A DNA stretch of 64,000 nucleotides from Paenibacillus maysiensis (GCF_000520815.1 NZ_ASRY01000084.1:1-64000), one strand, 5' to 3'. Shown: positions 39,045-46,827, numbered from the stretch's first letter. Numbers and translations: made by a program. The notes: generated by a model not told the origin, from the sequence alone.

Positions 39045-40143
39045 GAAAACACTTTTCCTCTCCAACCCCGGGTATATAAGCGCAATAAGGGTCACTTTCC
39101 AAATAGTCTCCTGTTATTGCAAAAGCCCTTGCTCTGGAGCCCCCACAGACGGCCTTGAATTCACAGACTCCACATTTACCTTTAAGTAGGGACTTATCTC
39201 TAAGATTGATCATGATCGGAGAGTTGCGATAAATATCTGCCAGGCTATCCTTTCGTACATTCCCGCATATAAGAGGCAGGAAACCGCTCGGGTATACTTC
39301 ACCAATATGACTAATAAAAACAAATCCATCCCCGTCATTCACGCCTTTAGGAGCACGTCCTAAAACATCTGCCCTCTTTTGTCCGTCTGCTACACTGCTC
39401 TCACCTGCTCTGTGCTTTTCCTGTAGTACAACCCTCCGGTAGTGAGGAGCTTCTGTAGCCTTCACGCCGTACGGCATCTGTTGCTGTATTTGATACAACC
39501 ATTTCATTACGGCTTCATGCTCATCAGGAGTAATCATATCTTTCTCCATGCCACGTCCGGTTGGAACAAGGAAAAATAAACTCCATAACACGGCCTGCAT
39601 TTCCTTTACCCTTTCTGCAATTTGCTCCAGATCATGAAGATTGTACCGGGACACCGTAGTGTTCACTTGAATAGGGATATTCAGTTCCTTTAAATAACCA
39701 ATTCCTCGCATGGTCGTATCGTAAGAACCCGGAGTGCCCCGAAAATGATCGTGAATGTCTGCACATGAACCGTCGAGACTAAACGCCCACCGCGATAACC
39801 CAACTTGCTTTGCTTTTTCTACCGCTGCCCGTGTCACTTTAGGGGTGGCACTGGGGGTCATTGAAACTGACAAATTTTTCTCTTCAATTGCATATTGAGC
39901 CAGTTCAAACAGATCAGGACGCATTAAAGGATCTCCGCCTGTGAATACAAGCAACGGATGATTCATTTCAGCGATTTGATCTATAAGCTTCTTACCTTCT
40001 TCTAGTGTCAGTTGGCGAGGATCAGGTTTGTACTGAGCTTCCGCTCTACAGTGAAGGCACTTTAAAGCACAAGCTCGTGTAACCTCCCAGATGACTATAA
40101 ACGGGTCTGTATGATAATCACGCGGCGTTTTCAAAGATATCAT
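39028..40143 (-). CDS. Radical SAM/SPASM protein (AhbD/NirJ-like, BA_1875-type)
   Basis: A 371-residue radical SAM enzyme. The cluster motif is CALKCLHC (near residues 26-33), then VFTGGDPLMRPD. The C-terminal SPASM region holds CGVCEFKAVCGGSRARAFA and DPYC. It resembles the haem-modifying AhbC/AhbD/NirJ group and the BA_1875 family of bacilli. Location between ywiC and hemY, with overlap into hemY, suggests anaerobic haem or porphyrin chemistry, but the reaction is unproven. AAGGAGAG precedes the ATG. Confidence 0.85.
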   Translation of the reverse strand: MISLKTPRDYHTDPFIVIWEVTRACALKCLHCRAEAQYKPDPRQLTLEEGKKLIDQIAEMNHPLLVFTGGDPLMRPDLFELAQYAIEEKNLSVSMTPSATPKVTRAAVEKAKQVGLSRWAFSLDGSCADIHDHFRGTPGSYDTTMRGIGYLKELNIPIQVNTTVSRYNLHDLEQIAERVKEMQAVLWSLFFLVPTGRGMEKDMITPDEHEAVMKWLYQIQQQMPYGVKATEAPHYRRVVLQEKHRAGESSVADGQKRADVLGRAPKGVNDGDGFVFISHIGEVYPSGFLPLICGNVRKDSLADIYRNSPIMINLRDKSLLKGKCGVCEFKAVCGGSRARAFAITGDYLESDPYCAYIPGVGEEKCFHEKKF

Positions 40144-40157
40144 TGATGTCTCTCCTT

Positions 40158-40871
40158 TTAGAAGTATAAAAACAACACAAAAACATAGAGCATCATTGAA
40201 AATCCAATTTCCGCCATGCCAACTTGTTTTGCCTTTAATCCGAGTTTAGGAAGCCATATGGCTCGTATCAAAAAAATCAAAAAGGGAACAAACAGAGGTA
40301 ACTTTAACCAAGTAGCAAACAACAAAATCACCACATGATAGATGACGGAAGCATAATGGTAACGTATATTTTTTCTTTCACGAATGATCGTTTTGACATA
40401 GAAAGCAGTTCCGATAAAGTAAAGCACCAAAAGCAAGAATAACTCTGTTGCTACTCTCCAATCCTCTCCTCCCCCCATATAAATAACGGGGTATATAAAA
40501 GAACAAAAGAGTAGAATTGCAACAATGTCATTGAGTAAAGCACGTTCATTTTTCGTTTTTGCAAAATAAATATTAGCCATAAAAAAAAGCAATAGAAGAA
40601 CTCCATACCAGATCAAGGCAGGCTCAAACCATATCAGTGAAATTAACAAAGGAAGTAATATCACTCCGTATACAACGGCGGGTTTGCGGTATCTTTCACT
40701 GCTGCCTGTCTTGATCCATTGGAGGACAGGAAAACTGAATAAGTAGATAAAAAACCAGCACACAAATAGCGGTATATGAATGAGTTCCCCTCGAGAAGCA
40801 GCTAAACCGAATAAAAATGGAAGAATGAGCATGGCCCAGGCTCCATGTTGATTGGGTATGTATCTGCTCAT
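40158..40871 (-). CDS. ywiC: YwiC-like membrane protein
   Basis: A 237-residue protein with about seven to eight helices beginning MSRYIPNQHGAWAMLILPFL; the 'PNQHGAWAM' start is the YwiC family mark. In B. subtilis ywiC lies in the narK-fnr-ywiC-narGHJI locus, and here it heads the operon that carries the radical SAM gene and hemY. Exact role unknown. ATG at 40871 chosen (AAGGG 10 bases upstream); the ATG at 40946 sits one base after its G-run, too close. Confidence 0.85.
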   Translation of the reverse strand: MSRYIPNQHGAWAMLILPFLFGLAASRGELIHIPLFVCWFFIYLFSFPVLQWIKTGSSERYRKPAVVYGVILLPLLISLIWFEPALIWYGVLLLLFFMANIYFAKTKNERALLNDIVAILLFCSFIYPVIYMGGGEDWRVATELFLLLVLYFIGTAFYVKTIIRERKNIRYHYASVIYHVVILLFATWLKLPLFVPFLIFLIRAIWLPKLGLKAKQVGMAEIGFSMMLYVFVLFLYF

Positions 40872-40978
40872 CCCCTTCAAACCCTTGATCCTTTTTTCAC
40901 AATCTTTTGTATGTCTGTTATTTCGGTTAATCGATTCATCAACCATTCCCCCAAGATTAAGTTTTATCTTCTAACTTC

Positions 40979-41045
40979 ATTCTAAGTATTATATGAAATT
41001 GAACCAATTAGGGAGTTCCCTTTTCCTTAGGGGGGAATATCCTAA
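40979..41045. promoter_or_regulatory. Divergent ywiC / hemerythrin control region with two NreC-like palindromes
   Basis: TAGGGAGTTCCCTT (41009-41022) and AGGGGGAATATCCTAA (41030-41045) are GGG-N4-CCC-type palindromes with centres 22 bp apart (41015.5 and 41037.5). On the minus strand TAGAAT (40984-40979) lies exactly 31.5 bp from the first centre. On the plus strand TATGCT begins 31.5 bp after the second centre, at 41069, with TATACT at 41074. One pair of boxes could therefore drive both genes. Confidence 0.72.
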
Positions 41046-41115
41046 CCGGAAAAATAGCGCTATTTTCTTATGCTATACTGTACTAAAAAAGGGAACAAAG
41101 AAAGGATGAACTGTT

Positions 41116-41538
41116 ATGGGAGGACCTTCTTTACGTCAACTGCATGCTCATCATGCCATTCATCAAGGCGGGCTATCTGGCGCTCTAGATAAGACGAGAG
41201 AAGTAGAGGAATTACTCGAAGCAAAAGAATTCAAGGTGGCGCGCCAGGCTGCCGACCACTTGATCGAATATTGGGAAACCCGCATTCTCAGCCATGCTGA
41301 TGCAGAAGAGGAAGGATTCTATCAGGAAATGGTCGAGAAAAAACCGGAGCTGCAGGAGGCTGTCGTCAAACTTACACGGGATCATGATCTGCTCCGAATC
41401 ATTGTAAAAGAGCTCAAAGCCGGGATCCGTGAAGAAGGGCTTACGCCTGAAGTTCTTCAGCAGTTCCACGCGCTTCTGGTTGTCAATGCCATTCATAGTC
41501 GGGAAGAAGAACGTTTGTTGTTTGAGGAACCGTCATGA
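41116..41538 (+). CDS. Small hemerythrin-domain protein
   Basis: A 140-residue four-helix protein with candidate diiron ligands in HAHHAIHQG, HLIEYWETRILSHADAEEE, TRDHDLLR and NAIHSREEERLLFEE. It is divergent from ywiC and shares its NreC-like control region, so it is probably made under anaerobic nitrate conditions. Binding of NO or O2 is likely from the family. AAAGGATG precedes the ATG. Confidence 0.85.
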   Translation: MGGPSLRQLHAHHAIHQGGLSGALDKTREVEELLEAKEFKVARQAADHLIEYWETRILSHADAEEEGFYQEMVEKKPELQEAVVKLTRDHDLLRIIVKELKAGIREEGLTPEVLQQFHALLVVNAIHSREEERLLFEEPS

Positions 41539-41567
41539 TCAAGATGTGGCGTAACGATTCACTTTCT

Positions 41568-42365
41568 CTATAAAAATGTACCGAAGAAATAGTCCAACAC
41601 CTCCTGCGAGTATCCGTCATCTCCTTGCCAAGCTGCTACGGAATAAAAATCATGATTGCCGTTCTGTCGCTTCCGAGGCGTGTCCTGTGGGACTAGCAGT
41701 CCGGCATATCCCCACACCTCCATGACTACATCACGCTCGTTTTTGCTGGATGGAAACACATCCTTCCAGCGCTTTTCCAATTGACGTGCACTGCTTTGAG
41801 CATCACAGTTCTGAACAGCTTCGAGCATGTTATGAAGTATAGCCAGATCCTCATCGGAAACCTGAACATCCTCTTCTTGACTGAACAATTCAAGGTCCAT
41901 CCAGCAATAAAGAAGGTGATTCAGACGAATACCGCCCCATTTGATTCGTTCAAAATTCAGTACATTCAAATCTTCATTGACGTATTCCTTATCGGACATC
42001 ATTTTATTAAAATTACAATCCCCACAGCTACTGTAATTGGGCAGGACGACAGGCCGCTCCCCATAGGTGTGCAAAGGAAGCCCAGCGGTTAATGCCCAGC
42101 TCGACAAGGCGCTTCGTAAATGAACCTTTTTGGTGGAAAGACTGTGCAAAAACGCTGCTGCCACTCGCTCTTTTGTAACCTTTTGCTGGTGTAGCTCATG
42201 TAGCCTGTTTATAATCTCGTCATGTGTAATGGTAATCGGATCGAACATCAACCCCTTACTTTTCGCATATTCAAAATCCTCACCGGAAAAAGGGCCCTGG
42301 TGCTGTTTCCAGCCGGCGGAAGACCAGAAGGTGTTCATAAGTATTTTCTTTGCCTTTTTATCCAT
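41568..42365 (-). CDS. Hypothetical protein with CxxC motif
   Basis: A 265-residue soluble protein that I do not recognise. It begins MDKKAKKILMNTFWSSAGWK. A possible metal site is SSCGDCNFNKM near the middle. Trp- and acid-rich throughout, with no signal peptide or membrane helix. GGGAGATG precedes the ATG. It may form a pair with the upstream gene at 42446-42913. Confidence 0.7.
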   Translation of the reverse strand: MDKKAKKILMNTFWSSAGWKQHQGPFSGEDFEYAKSKGLMFDPITITHDEIINRLHELHQQKVTKERVAAAFLHSLSTKKVHLRSALSSWALTAGLPLHTYGERPVVLPNYSSCGDCNFNKMMSDKEYVNEDLNVLNFERIKWGGIRLNHLLYCWMDLELFSQEEDVQVSDEDLAILHNMLEAVQNCDAQSSARQLEKRWKDVFPSSKNERDVVMEVWGYAGLLVPQDTPRKRQNGNHDFYSVAAWQGDDGYSQEVLDYFFGTFL

Positions 42366-42445
42366 AACACATCTCCCTTATGCGTCCAAACATCCCCACC
42401 AACCAACATAAAGAGCAGAGTTCTGGTGTGCTCTATGTAAGATCG

Positions 42446-42913
42446 CTATTCGTCTCTATATTTTAACGCAATTGCCGTATTTCCTGATCTGGAATCGAAA
42501 TAGGAATATATTTTCCCCCAATTCAATTCGTATTCTGTGTAGGGGTAAGGCTTCGTCTGTCGATAACTTGGCTTTACGGACAAATGTTGCTGTAACAAAC
42601 GATCATGCTCCCTTTGCCGCTTTCTCTCCCCTTCCTCAGACCAATTATCCCACGAAGTTGGAAATTCATCGCCCTGGAGCGAAATCTCCACGACAATTAG
42701 GCTTGTATCCTTAAAGCATACAGACACAAAAAAGTGCCGATACAGCAAAGGAACCTGATCAAAATGATACCAAATATAGTCATTCCCTAGCTTCCTTACA
42801 GAATGAAAATATTTCGAATACCAAGCGGTCTCTAACAACTGATCTTCCGTTAAAGATGAGTAAATAGCACGCTCACCATCGACCTGAATGATTCCCGATT
42901 CCCAGTCATTCAT
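42446..42913 (-). CDS. Hypothetical protein
   Basis: A 155-residue soluble protein, MNDWESGIIQVDGERAIYSS onward, ending NTAIALKYRDE. Beta-rich pattern with an internal charged helix (EEGERKRQREHDRLLQQH). Family not recognised. ATG at 42913 chosen (GGAG about 9 bases upstream) over an in-frame GTG three codons earlier. Confidence 0.65.
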   Translation of the reverse strand: MNDWESGIIQVDGERAIYSSLTEDQLLETAWYSKYFHSVRKLGNDYIWYHFDQVPLLYRHFFVSVCFKDTSLIVVEISLQGDEFPTSWDNWSEEGERKRQREHDRLLQQHLSVKPSYRQTKPYPYTEYELNWGKIYSYFDSRSGNTAIALKYRDE

Positions 42914-42995
42914 TGCTGCCACTCCTTCAGCTATTATGCCAATCTCCTACAGTTGCTCTCTGTCCTCATTTGTCCACATGATTGAAAATGGCCTG

Positions 42996-43295
42996 TCAGG
43001 CCCGATCTAGCACGTGCGTATGTAATCGTCTGGCATAAACATTTCTAAAGATGGCAAGAACGATCACACCCACGAATACAACACTGAGCAAAGTGATAGA
43101 GGGAACCCAATATTCAAACATGGCATTCGCCAGCACTTGCAGCAAATGTCGTTCTGGTTGTAAATATTCCACCGCCGCAACGATGCCTGCTGCCAGCAAT
43201 ACGATCACAGATATGATCATAAGCATTGCATTGATTACTATAAAAGCTGAACTTAAAAAGTACCTTTTTTTGAGTTCAGCTTTTATATGTTCCAA
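42996..43295 (-). CDS. Small two-helix membrane protein with palindromic 5' end
   Basis: A 99-residue protein with two hydrophobic helices (FIVINAMLMIISVIVLLAAG and TLLSVVFVGVIVLAIF) and a basic C-terminus. The only upstream start is TTG at 43295 without a recognisable ribosome site, and codons 5-19 fall inside a long perfect palindrome. The true N-terminus is uncertain and the gene may be altered by the palindrome. Family not recognised. Confidence 0.45.
   Translation of the reverse strand: MEHIKAELKKRYFLSSAFIVINAMLMIISVIVLLAAGIVAAVEYLQPERHLLQVLANAMFEYWVPSITLLSVVFVGVIVLAIFRNVYARRLHTHVLDRA
43240..43285. repeat. 46-bp near-perfect palindrome
   Basis: ATAAAAGCTGAACT-TAAAAAG and CTTTTTTT-GAGTTCAGCTTTTAT are inverted copies around a GTAC-type centre. 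It lies inside the putative reading frame of the small membrane protein and would form a long cruciform or mRNA hairpin. It is AT-rich and not a normal terminator. Confidence 0.75.
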
Positions 43296-43351
43296 GAGTG
43301 AAATAATTGAAGGACGCTGTCCTCACTTTCGTCATTTATTATCGTTTGCAA

Positions 43352-43372
43352 TATACCCCACTAGGGTATATT
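43352..43372. promoter_or_regulatory. CsoR-type copper operator
   Basis: ATATACCCCACTAGGGTATAT is a palindrome of the form TACCC...GGGTA, the pattern bound by the copper-sensing repressor CsoR. It lies between a TTGCAA -35-like element and a TATATT -10-like element, 40 bp upstream of the lipoprotein gene, so repressor binding would block the promoter. Confidence 0.75.
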
Positions 43373-43412
43373 GTTAGAGTGGGTAAAAAAAACATTAAAG
43401 GAGTTGTAGACG

Positions 43413-43973
43413 ATGAAGAAACATTGGGCTTTACTCGTTGGCGCTGCTGCCATACTTATGTTGAGTGGATGCGGTAACGAAAGCACTACAGAACCAGAAC
43501 ATACAGCAAGCAACAGTCAGCAACATACTGCAAGCGACATGAACCATTCCGCTTCCAATGAAGTTCCTGACGGATTAAAAACAGCTGATAACCCGACCTT
43601 CAAAGTAGGCAGTCAGGCCATAATTAAAGCGGATCACATGCCAGGTATGGATGGCGCAACAGCCACCATAACGGGCGCTTATACCACCACTGCTTATACG
43701 GTTTCATATACTCCTACGACAGGCGGGGAGAAAGTCACCGATCACAAATGGGTCATTCAAGAAGAAATTCAAGATGCGGGCAGCGATCCGTATTCACCGG
43801 GCACTGAGGTTACATTGACGGCTGATCATATGAAAGGAATGAAGGGGACAAAGGCCACCATTGATACAGCAACGCCAACAACAGTGTACATGGTTGATTA
43901 CACGCCGACTACCGGGGGAGAGCCTGTTAAAAACCACAAATGGGTGACAGAAAGCGAGCTTGCCGCAACCTAA
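43413..43973 (+). CDS. ydhK: YdhK-family lipoprotein with two DUF1541 repeats
   Basis: A 186-residue lipoprotein: signal peptide with lipobox MLSGCG, a His/Met/Ser-rich linker (ASNSQQHTASDMNHSASNE), then two tandem repeats. Each repeat has the pattern ADHM-GM-GATATI ... VDYTPTTGGE ... HKWV. His and Met in 'DHMPGM' and 'DHMKGM' suit copper binding, which agrees with the CsoR-like operator. AAAGGAG precedes the ATG. Monocistronic, ending in a bidirectional terminator. Confidence 0.88.
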   Translation: MKKHWALLVGAAAILMLSGCGNESTTEPEHTASNSQQHTASDMNHSASNEVPDGLKTADNPTFKVGSQAIIKADHMPGMDGATATITGAYTTTAYTVSYTPTTGGEKVTDHKWVIQEEIQDAGSDPYSPGTEVTLTADHMKGMKGTKATIDTATPTTVYMVDYTPTTGGEPVKNHKWVTESELAAT

Positions 43974-44011
43974 ATTCATGATTGTCCATTTCATCAAATG
44001 TTATATGATAA

Positions 44012-44044
44012 AAAAGGCGTCCCCGGAATGGGTGCGCCTTTTAA
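44012..44044. terminator. Bidirectional terminator
   Basis: AAAAGGCG-...-CGCCTTTT with loop TCCCCGGAATGGGTG. It is flanked by T-runs in both directions and serves ydhK on the plus strand and the small ORF and DUF2384-like gene on the minus strand. Confidence 0.8.
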
Positions 44045-44121
44045 CTGTAAATTTGAGAGCATAAGCCTTCAAAATCAGACGCGATTCTATTCATCGTAGC
44101 CATCATTCGCGCTCTGTTCAT
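44041..44121 (-). CDS. Small ORF, 26 residues
   Basis: A perfect GAAGGAG lies 6 bases before the ATG. The translation is MNRARMMATMNRIASDFEGL, then CSQIYS and a stop inside the terminator. It directly follows the DUF2384-like gene by about 25 bp on the same strand. No family recognised; it may be a genuine short peptide or the stub of a larger partner gene. Confidence 0.4.
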   Translation of the reverse strand: MNRARMMATMNRIASDFEGLCSQIYS

Positions 44122-44145
44122 ATGTATCTCCTTCGGTCGGTTTGT

Positions 44146-44433
44146 TTAACGTGGCATACGCAATATGGCCGCCTTCAAAGCTTTAGTCCCTTCTTCGCTT
44201 TTCAAATAATCCGACGGTGTATCGTTGCCGAGTGCGGGGACTTTTCGGTCCATCCAAGTCAGCAAATATTCGCCCATATCGGGCAGCAGCACAATCTGAA
44301 TCTCCTTTGGAATTTTACTTTCGGCCACTTTTGCTCTTATAGCCGGATCTACCTGATCATATCGCTCCTGATAGATCTGAACCATGTTGGCCCAGCTCTC
44401 TGGCTTAAACTCTTTCAAATATATGCCTCTCAT
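44146..44433 (-). CDS. DUF2384-like (MbcA/ParS/Xre antitoxin-type) protein
   Basis: A 95-residue protein starting MRGIYLKEFKPESWANMVQI. The C-terminal block WMDRKVPALGNDTPSDYLKS, then EEGTKALKAAIL, has the W-x-PALGG-TP-LL-T-EG pattern of the MbcA/ParS/Xre toxin-binding domain. No helix-turn-helix is evident and no RES-type toxin is adjacent. ATG at 44433 with GGAGG 8 bases upstream. It follows ogt by 16 bp, so it may only be carried in that operon. Confidence 0.55.
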   Translation of the reverse strand: MRGIYLKEFKPESWANMVQIYQERYDQVDPAIRAKVAESKIPKEIQIVLLPDMGEYLLTWMDRKVPALGNDTPSDYLKSEEGTKALKAAILRMPR

Positions 44434-44449
44434 CCATAAATCCTCCTTA

Positions 44450-44932
44450 TCATCTCTGAAAACGCTTCTCATGCTGGAGCAACCATTCTTTTCTCCATAG
44501 GCCCCCTGCATAGCCGGTTAGTTTCTGATTTGAACCAATAATTCGGTGACATGGGATCACAATGCTCAGCTTATTTTTGCCATTAGCACTGCCTACGGCT
44601 CGAATGGCTTTTTCATTTCCAATGGCGAGGGCAATGTCTTTATAAGCTGACGTTTCACCATAGCCTACGGTCATCAGTGCATTCCATACCCTTTGCTGAA
44701 AGTCTGTACCTTCAAAGGCATAGGAAAACGTAAACTCATGGCGCTCACCTTTAAAATACTCGTCAAGCTGACTCGCACATTCCTCTAAAACCTGGGGTCG
44801 AGCATCTTCCTTAATTCTGGTTACTGGCACATCCCGATCAGAGAACATAATAGAATATACAGCCTCATTTGTGCCCTGTATTTCTATCTCTCCAATCGGC
44901 GATACATAATTCAATACATATTGCTTGCTCAT
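44450..44932 (-). CDS. ogt: Methylated-DNA--protein-cysteine methyltransferase
   Basis: A 160-residue suicide repair enzyme that removes alkyl groups from O6-alkylguanine. The acceptor Cys128 lies in VIPCHRI, preceded by the helix-turn-helix GNEKAIRAVGSANGKNKLS. Short N-terminal domain as in bacterial Ogt/AdaB. It follows adaA by 23 bp on the same strand, forming the adaptive-response pair. Confidence 0.95.
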   Translation of the reverse strand: MSKQYVLNYVSPIGEIEIQGTNEAVYSIMFSDRDVPVTRIKEDARPQVLEECASQLDEYFKGERHEFTFSYAFEGTDFQQRVWNALMTVGYGETSAYKDIALAIGNEKAIRAVGSANGKNKLSIVIPCHRIIGSNQKLTGYAGGLWRKEWLLQHEKRFQR

Positions 44933-44955
44933 AAATGGATAACAACCTCCTTGAA

Positions 44956-45516
44956 CTACTCCTTATTCAGCTTCCTGTACTCACTGGGAGAACATTGGTT
45001 CAAACTGCGAAATGCCTTATAGAAATTCGAAGGACTTTGGAAGCCCGTCTCATAACAAATCTCAAGATTCGTAAGATCTGTACTTTTTAGAAGATAGGCT
45101 GCCTTATCCACTCTTATTTTTTCCAAATACGTACGCGGGGTTTCGGAGGTTTCCTGTTTAAAGATCCGATCCAAATAAAAAGAGCTTATTCCGACATGAT
45201 CCGCAATATCCTGCAATACAAGTTTTTCCTTGTAATGATTGACCAAGAAGGTAACCACATTCTGCACAAGCCTGATATACGGCGAATGGTCTGTATGGGG
45301 CTGGCATCTTTTGCAAGCACGAAAACCCGCCTTTTCCACTGTGTCCAGATCAAAGTAAAACTCAACATTTATTTTTTTCGGCTTTTTGGATCGACAGGAA
45401 GGTCGGCAATATATTCGGGTTGTTTTCACAGCGGTAAAAAACAACCCGTCATATTTACGATCACACGCTATTATTTTCTCCCACATTTCTTCAAAAGAAA
45501 GACTAAGGTTAGCCAT
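44956..45516 (-). CDS. adaA: Methylphosphotriester-DNA methyltransferase and activator
   Basis: A 186-residue protein joining an Ada zinc domain and an AraC-type helix-turn-helix. Zinc/methyl-acceptor cysteines are C37, C41, C68 and C71 (RIYCRPSCRS and ACKRC). The DNA-binding part contains LQDIADHVGISSFYLDRIFK and YETGFQSPSNFYKAFR. Methylation of the first cysteine turns it into an activator of its own operon with ogt. This split AdaA + Ogt layout is typical of Bacillales. Confidence 0.95.
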   Translation of the reverse strand: MANLSLSFEEMWEKIIACDRKYDGLFFTAVKTTRIYCRPSCRSKKPKKINVEFYFDLDTVEKAGFRACKRCQPHTDHSPYIRLVQNVVTFLVNHYKEKLVLQDIADHVGISSFYLDRIFKQETSETPRTYLEKIRVDKAAYLLKSTDLTNLEICYETGFQSPSNFYKAFRSLNQCSPSEYRKLNKE

Positions 45517-45549
45517 GATCGAATATTCTGTCCTTTCTATAGTTCATCC

Positions 45550-46317
45550 TCATCTATATAAATGTGATGTATCTTGAAGCTCTATCAACTGTTCGGCGTT
45601 CTTTTGCAAAGCAACTATTATCTTATCAGAAAATGCATTTCCAAAGCTAAACCGTTTAACTCCTAACTGCTGAAGCTGGTGGACATTCGTCAGACCCGGC
45701 AAGGATAAAATATTAAGCGGAGCATGTATATGAAACACAACTTCCCTGATCTCTTCATCACTCTTTAATCCTGGAACAAAAATTCCGCTCGCACCACTAT
45801 CCACATACGCTTTGGCCCGCTCTATGGTCTCTGAAAGTGGGGTATCCATCTGCAAATATGTATCCGTTCTTGCGTTTATAAAAAACTCTTTAAACCCACG
45901 AGCATCCAAGGTTGCTCTTATTTTGGACAACAGGCTACTGTGCAGGCCCACTTCTCGAAGCCCCTTTTGCGTTTTCAAAGAATCCTCAATATTAATCCCT
46001 GCAACTCCCACATCGGCTACCCTTAAAATATGCTCAACAATCGTTGCCGTGTCCTCCCCATATCCTGCTTCAATATCTGCCGACACTGGAATCTGAACAT
46101 GCTCAGTAATAGTCCGAATAATGCTTACATGCTGGTCAAAATCAATAAGCTCTCCATCTGAAAATCCAAGCGTGTTGGCAATTCCCCAACTCGTCGTACC
46201 GATCGCCTTAAAGCCTGCTTTCTCCAGAGCCACCGCAGATAGCAAATCCCAGGCGTTCCCTAAAAATAAAAGTTCCTCTGATGTGTGAAGTGCATGAAAG
46301 TGCTGGATTTTGTTCAT
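45550..46317 (-). CDS. Isocitrate lyase / PEP mutase family protein
   Basis: A 255-residue TIM-barrel protein of the PEP mutase/2-methylisocitrate lyase superfamily. Metal and substrate motifs are FLGNAWDLLSAVALEKAGFK, PVSADIEAGYGE and GINIEDS. The active-site loop lacks the classical KKCGH, as in oxaloacetate-hydrolase-like members, so the substrate is unclear. ATG at 46317 has GGAGG 9 bases upstream. It lies close upstream of adaA but probably has a separate role. Confidence 0.8.
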   Translation of the reverse strand: MNKIQHFHALHTSEELLFLGNAWDLLSAVALEKAGFKAIGTTSWGIANTLGFSDGELIDFDQHVSIIRTITEHVQIPVSADIEAGYGEDTATIVEHILRVADVGVAGINIEDSLKTQKGLREVGLHSSLLSKIRATLDARGFKEFFINARTDTYLQMDTPLSETIERAKAYVDSGASGIFVPGLKSDEEIREVVFHIHAPLNILSLPGLTNVHQLQQLGVKRFSFGNAFSDKIIVALQKNAEQLIELQDTSHLYR

Positions 46318-46427
46318 AAATATAGCCTCCTGATATGTGATGTAACTCATTTTATCAAGAGGCTATATTTGTTTCGTCCTCATTCTTGCACTTATGGTCT
46401 GTGATATTACTCTTTAGGTTGATAAAG

Positions 46428-46667
46428 CTATTTAAAAAAAGGATATACGATATAGCTTACAAGCAGACCTAAAATAAAAGCGACTGAGGCATTAAGCCAC
46501 TTTGGCCGAATCTCTGAACCTGAATCCAAAATACCTACTACACAAACCAGAACAAATACAACGATCTTCCATTTTACATCAAGATAGGGATTCACTAAGC
46601 CTGCTATCAAAGCAACAATGCGCATTACCATACTCCAGAAAAAAGGAAACTTGGTAGACCAATTCAT
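46428..46667 (-). CDS. Small membrane protein
   Basis: A 79-residue protein with two or three hydrophobic segments (FWSMVMRIVALIAGLV, IVVFVLVCVVGILDSG, VAFILGLLVSYIVYPFF). Family not recognised. The ribosome site (AAAGGAAAG) is rather far from the ATG. Monocistronic in appearance. Confidence 0.55.
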   Translation of the reverse strand: MNWSTKFPFFWSMVMRIVALIAGLVNPYLDVKWKIVVFVLVCVVGILDSGSEIRPKWLNASVAFILGLLVSYIVYPFFK

Positions 46668-46827
46668 AAAATATAATAGCTTTCCTTTCTTTCAAGGCTA
46701 TATTAAAAATTAAATTTAATTTTAATGAAATATGCCAAACGTTTTAAATGTACTTTTTCGCAGTATAAAAAACAGAAGCTCCTCGAAAGGGGCCTCTGTT
46801 CAATTTCATATGCCTTAACTATTATAA

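Noticed and set aside
40871-40946. Longer YwiC start at 40946
   Set aside because: The G-rich site is one base from that ATG. The extra 25 residues are hydrophilic, and the family starts at the PNQHGAW segment.
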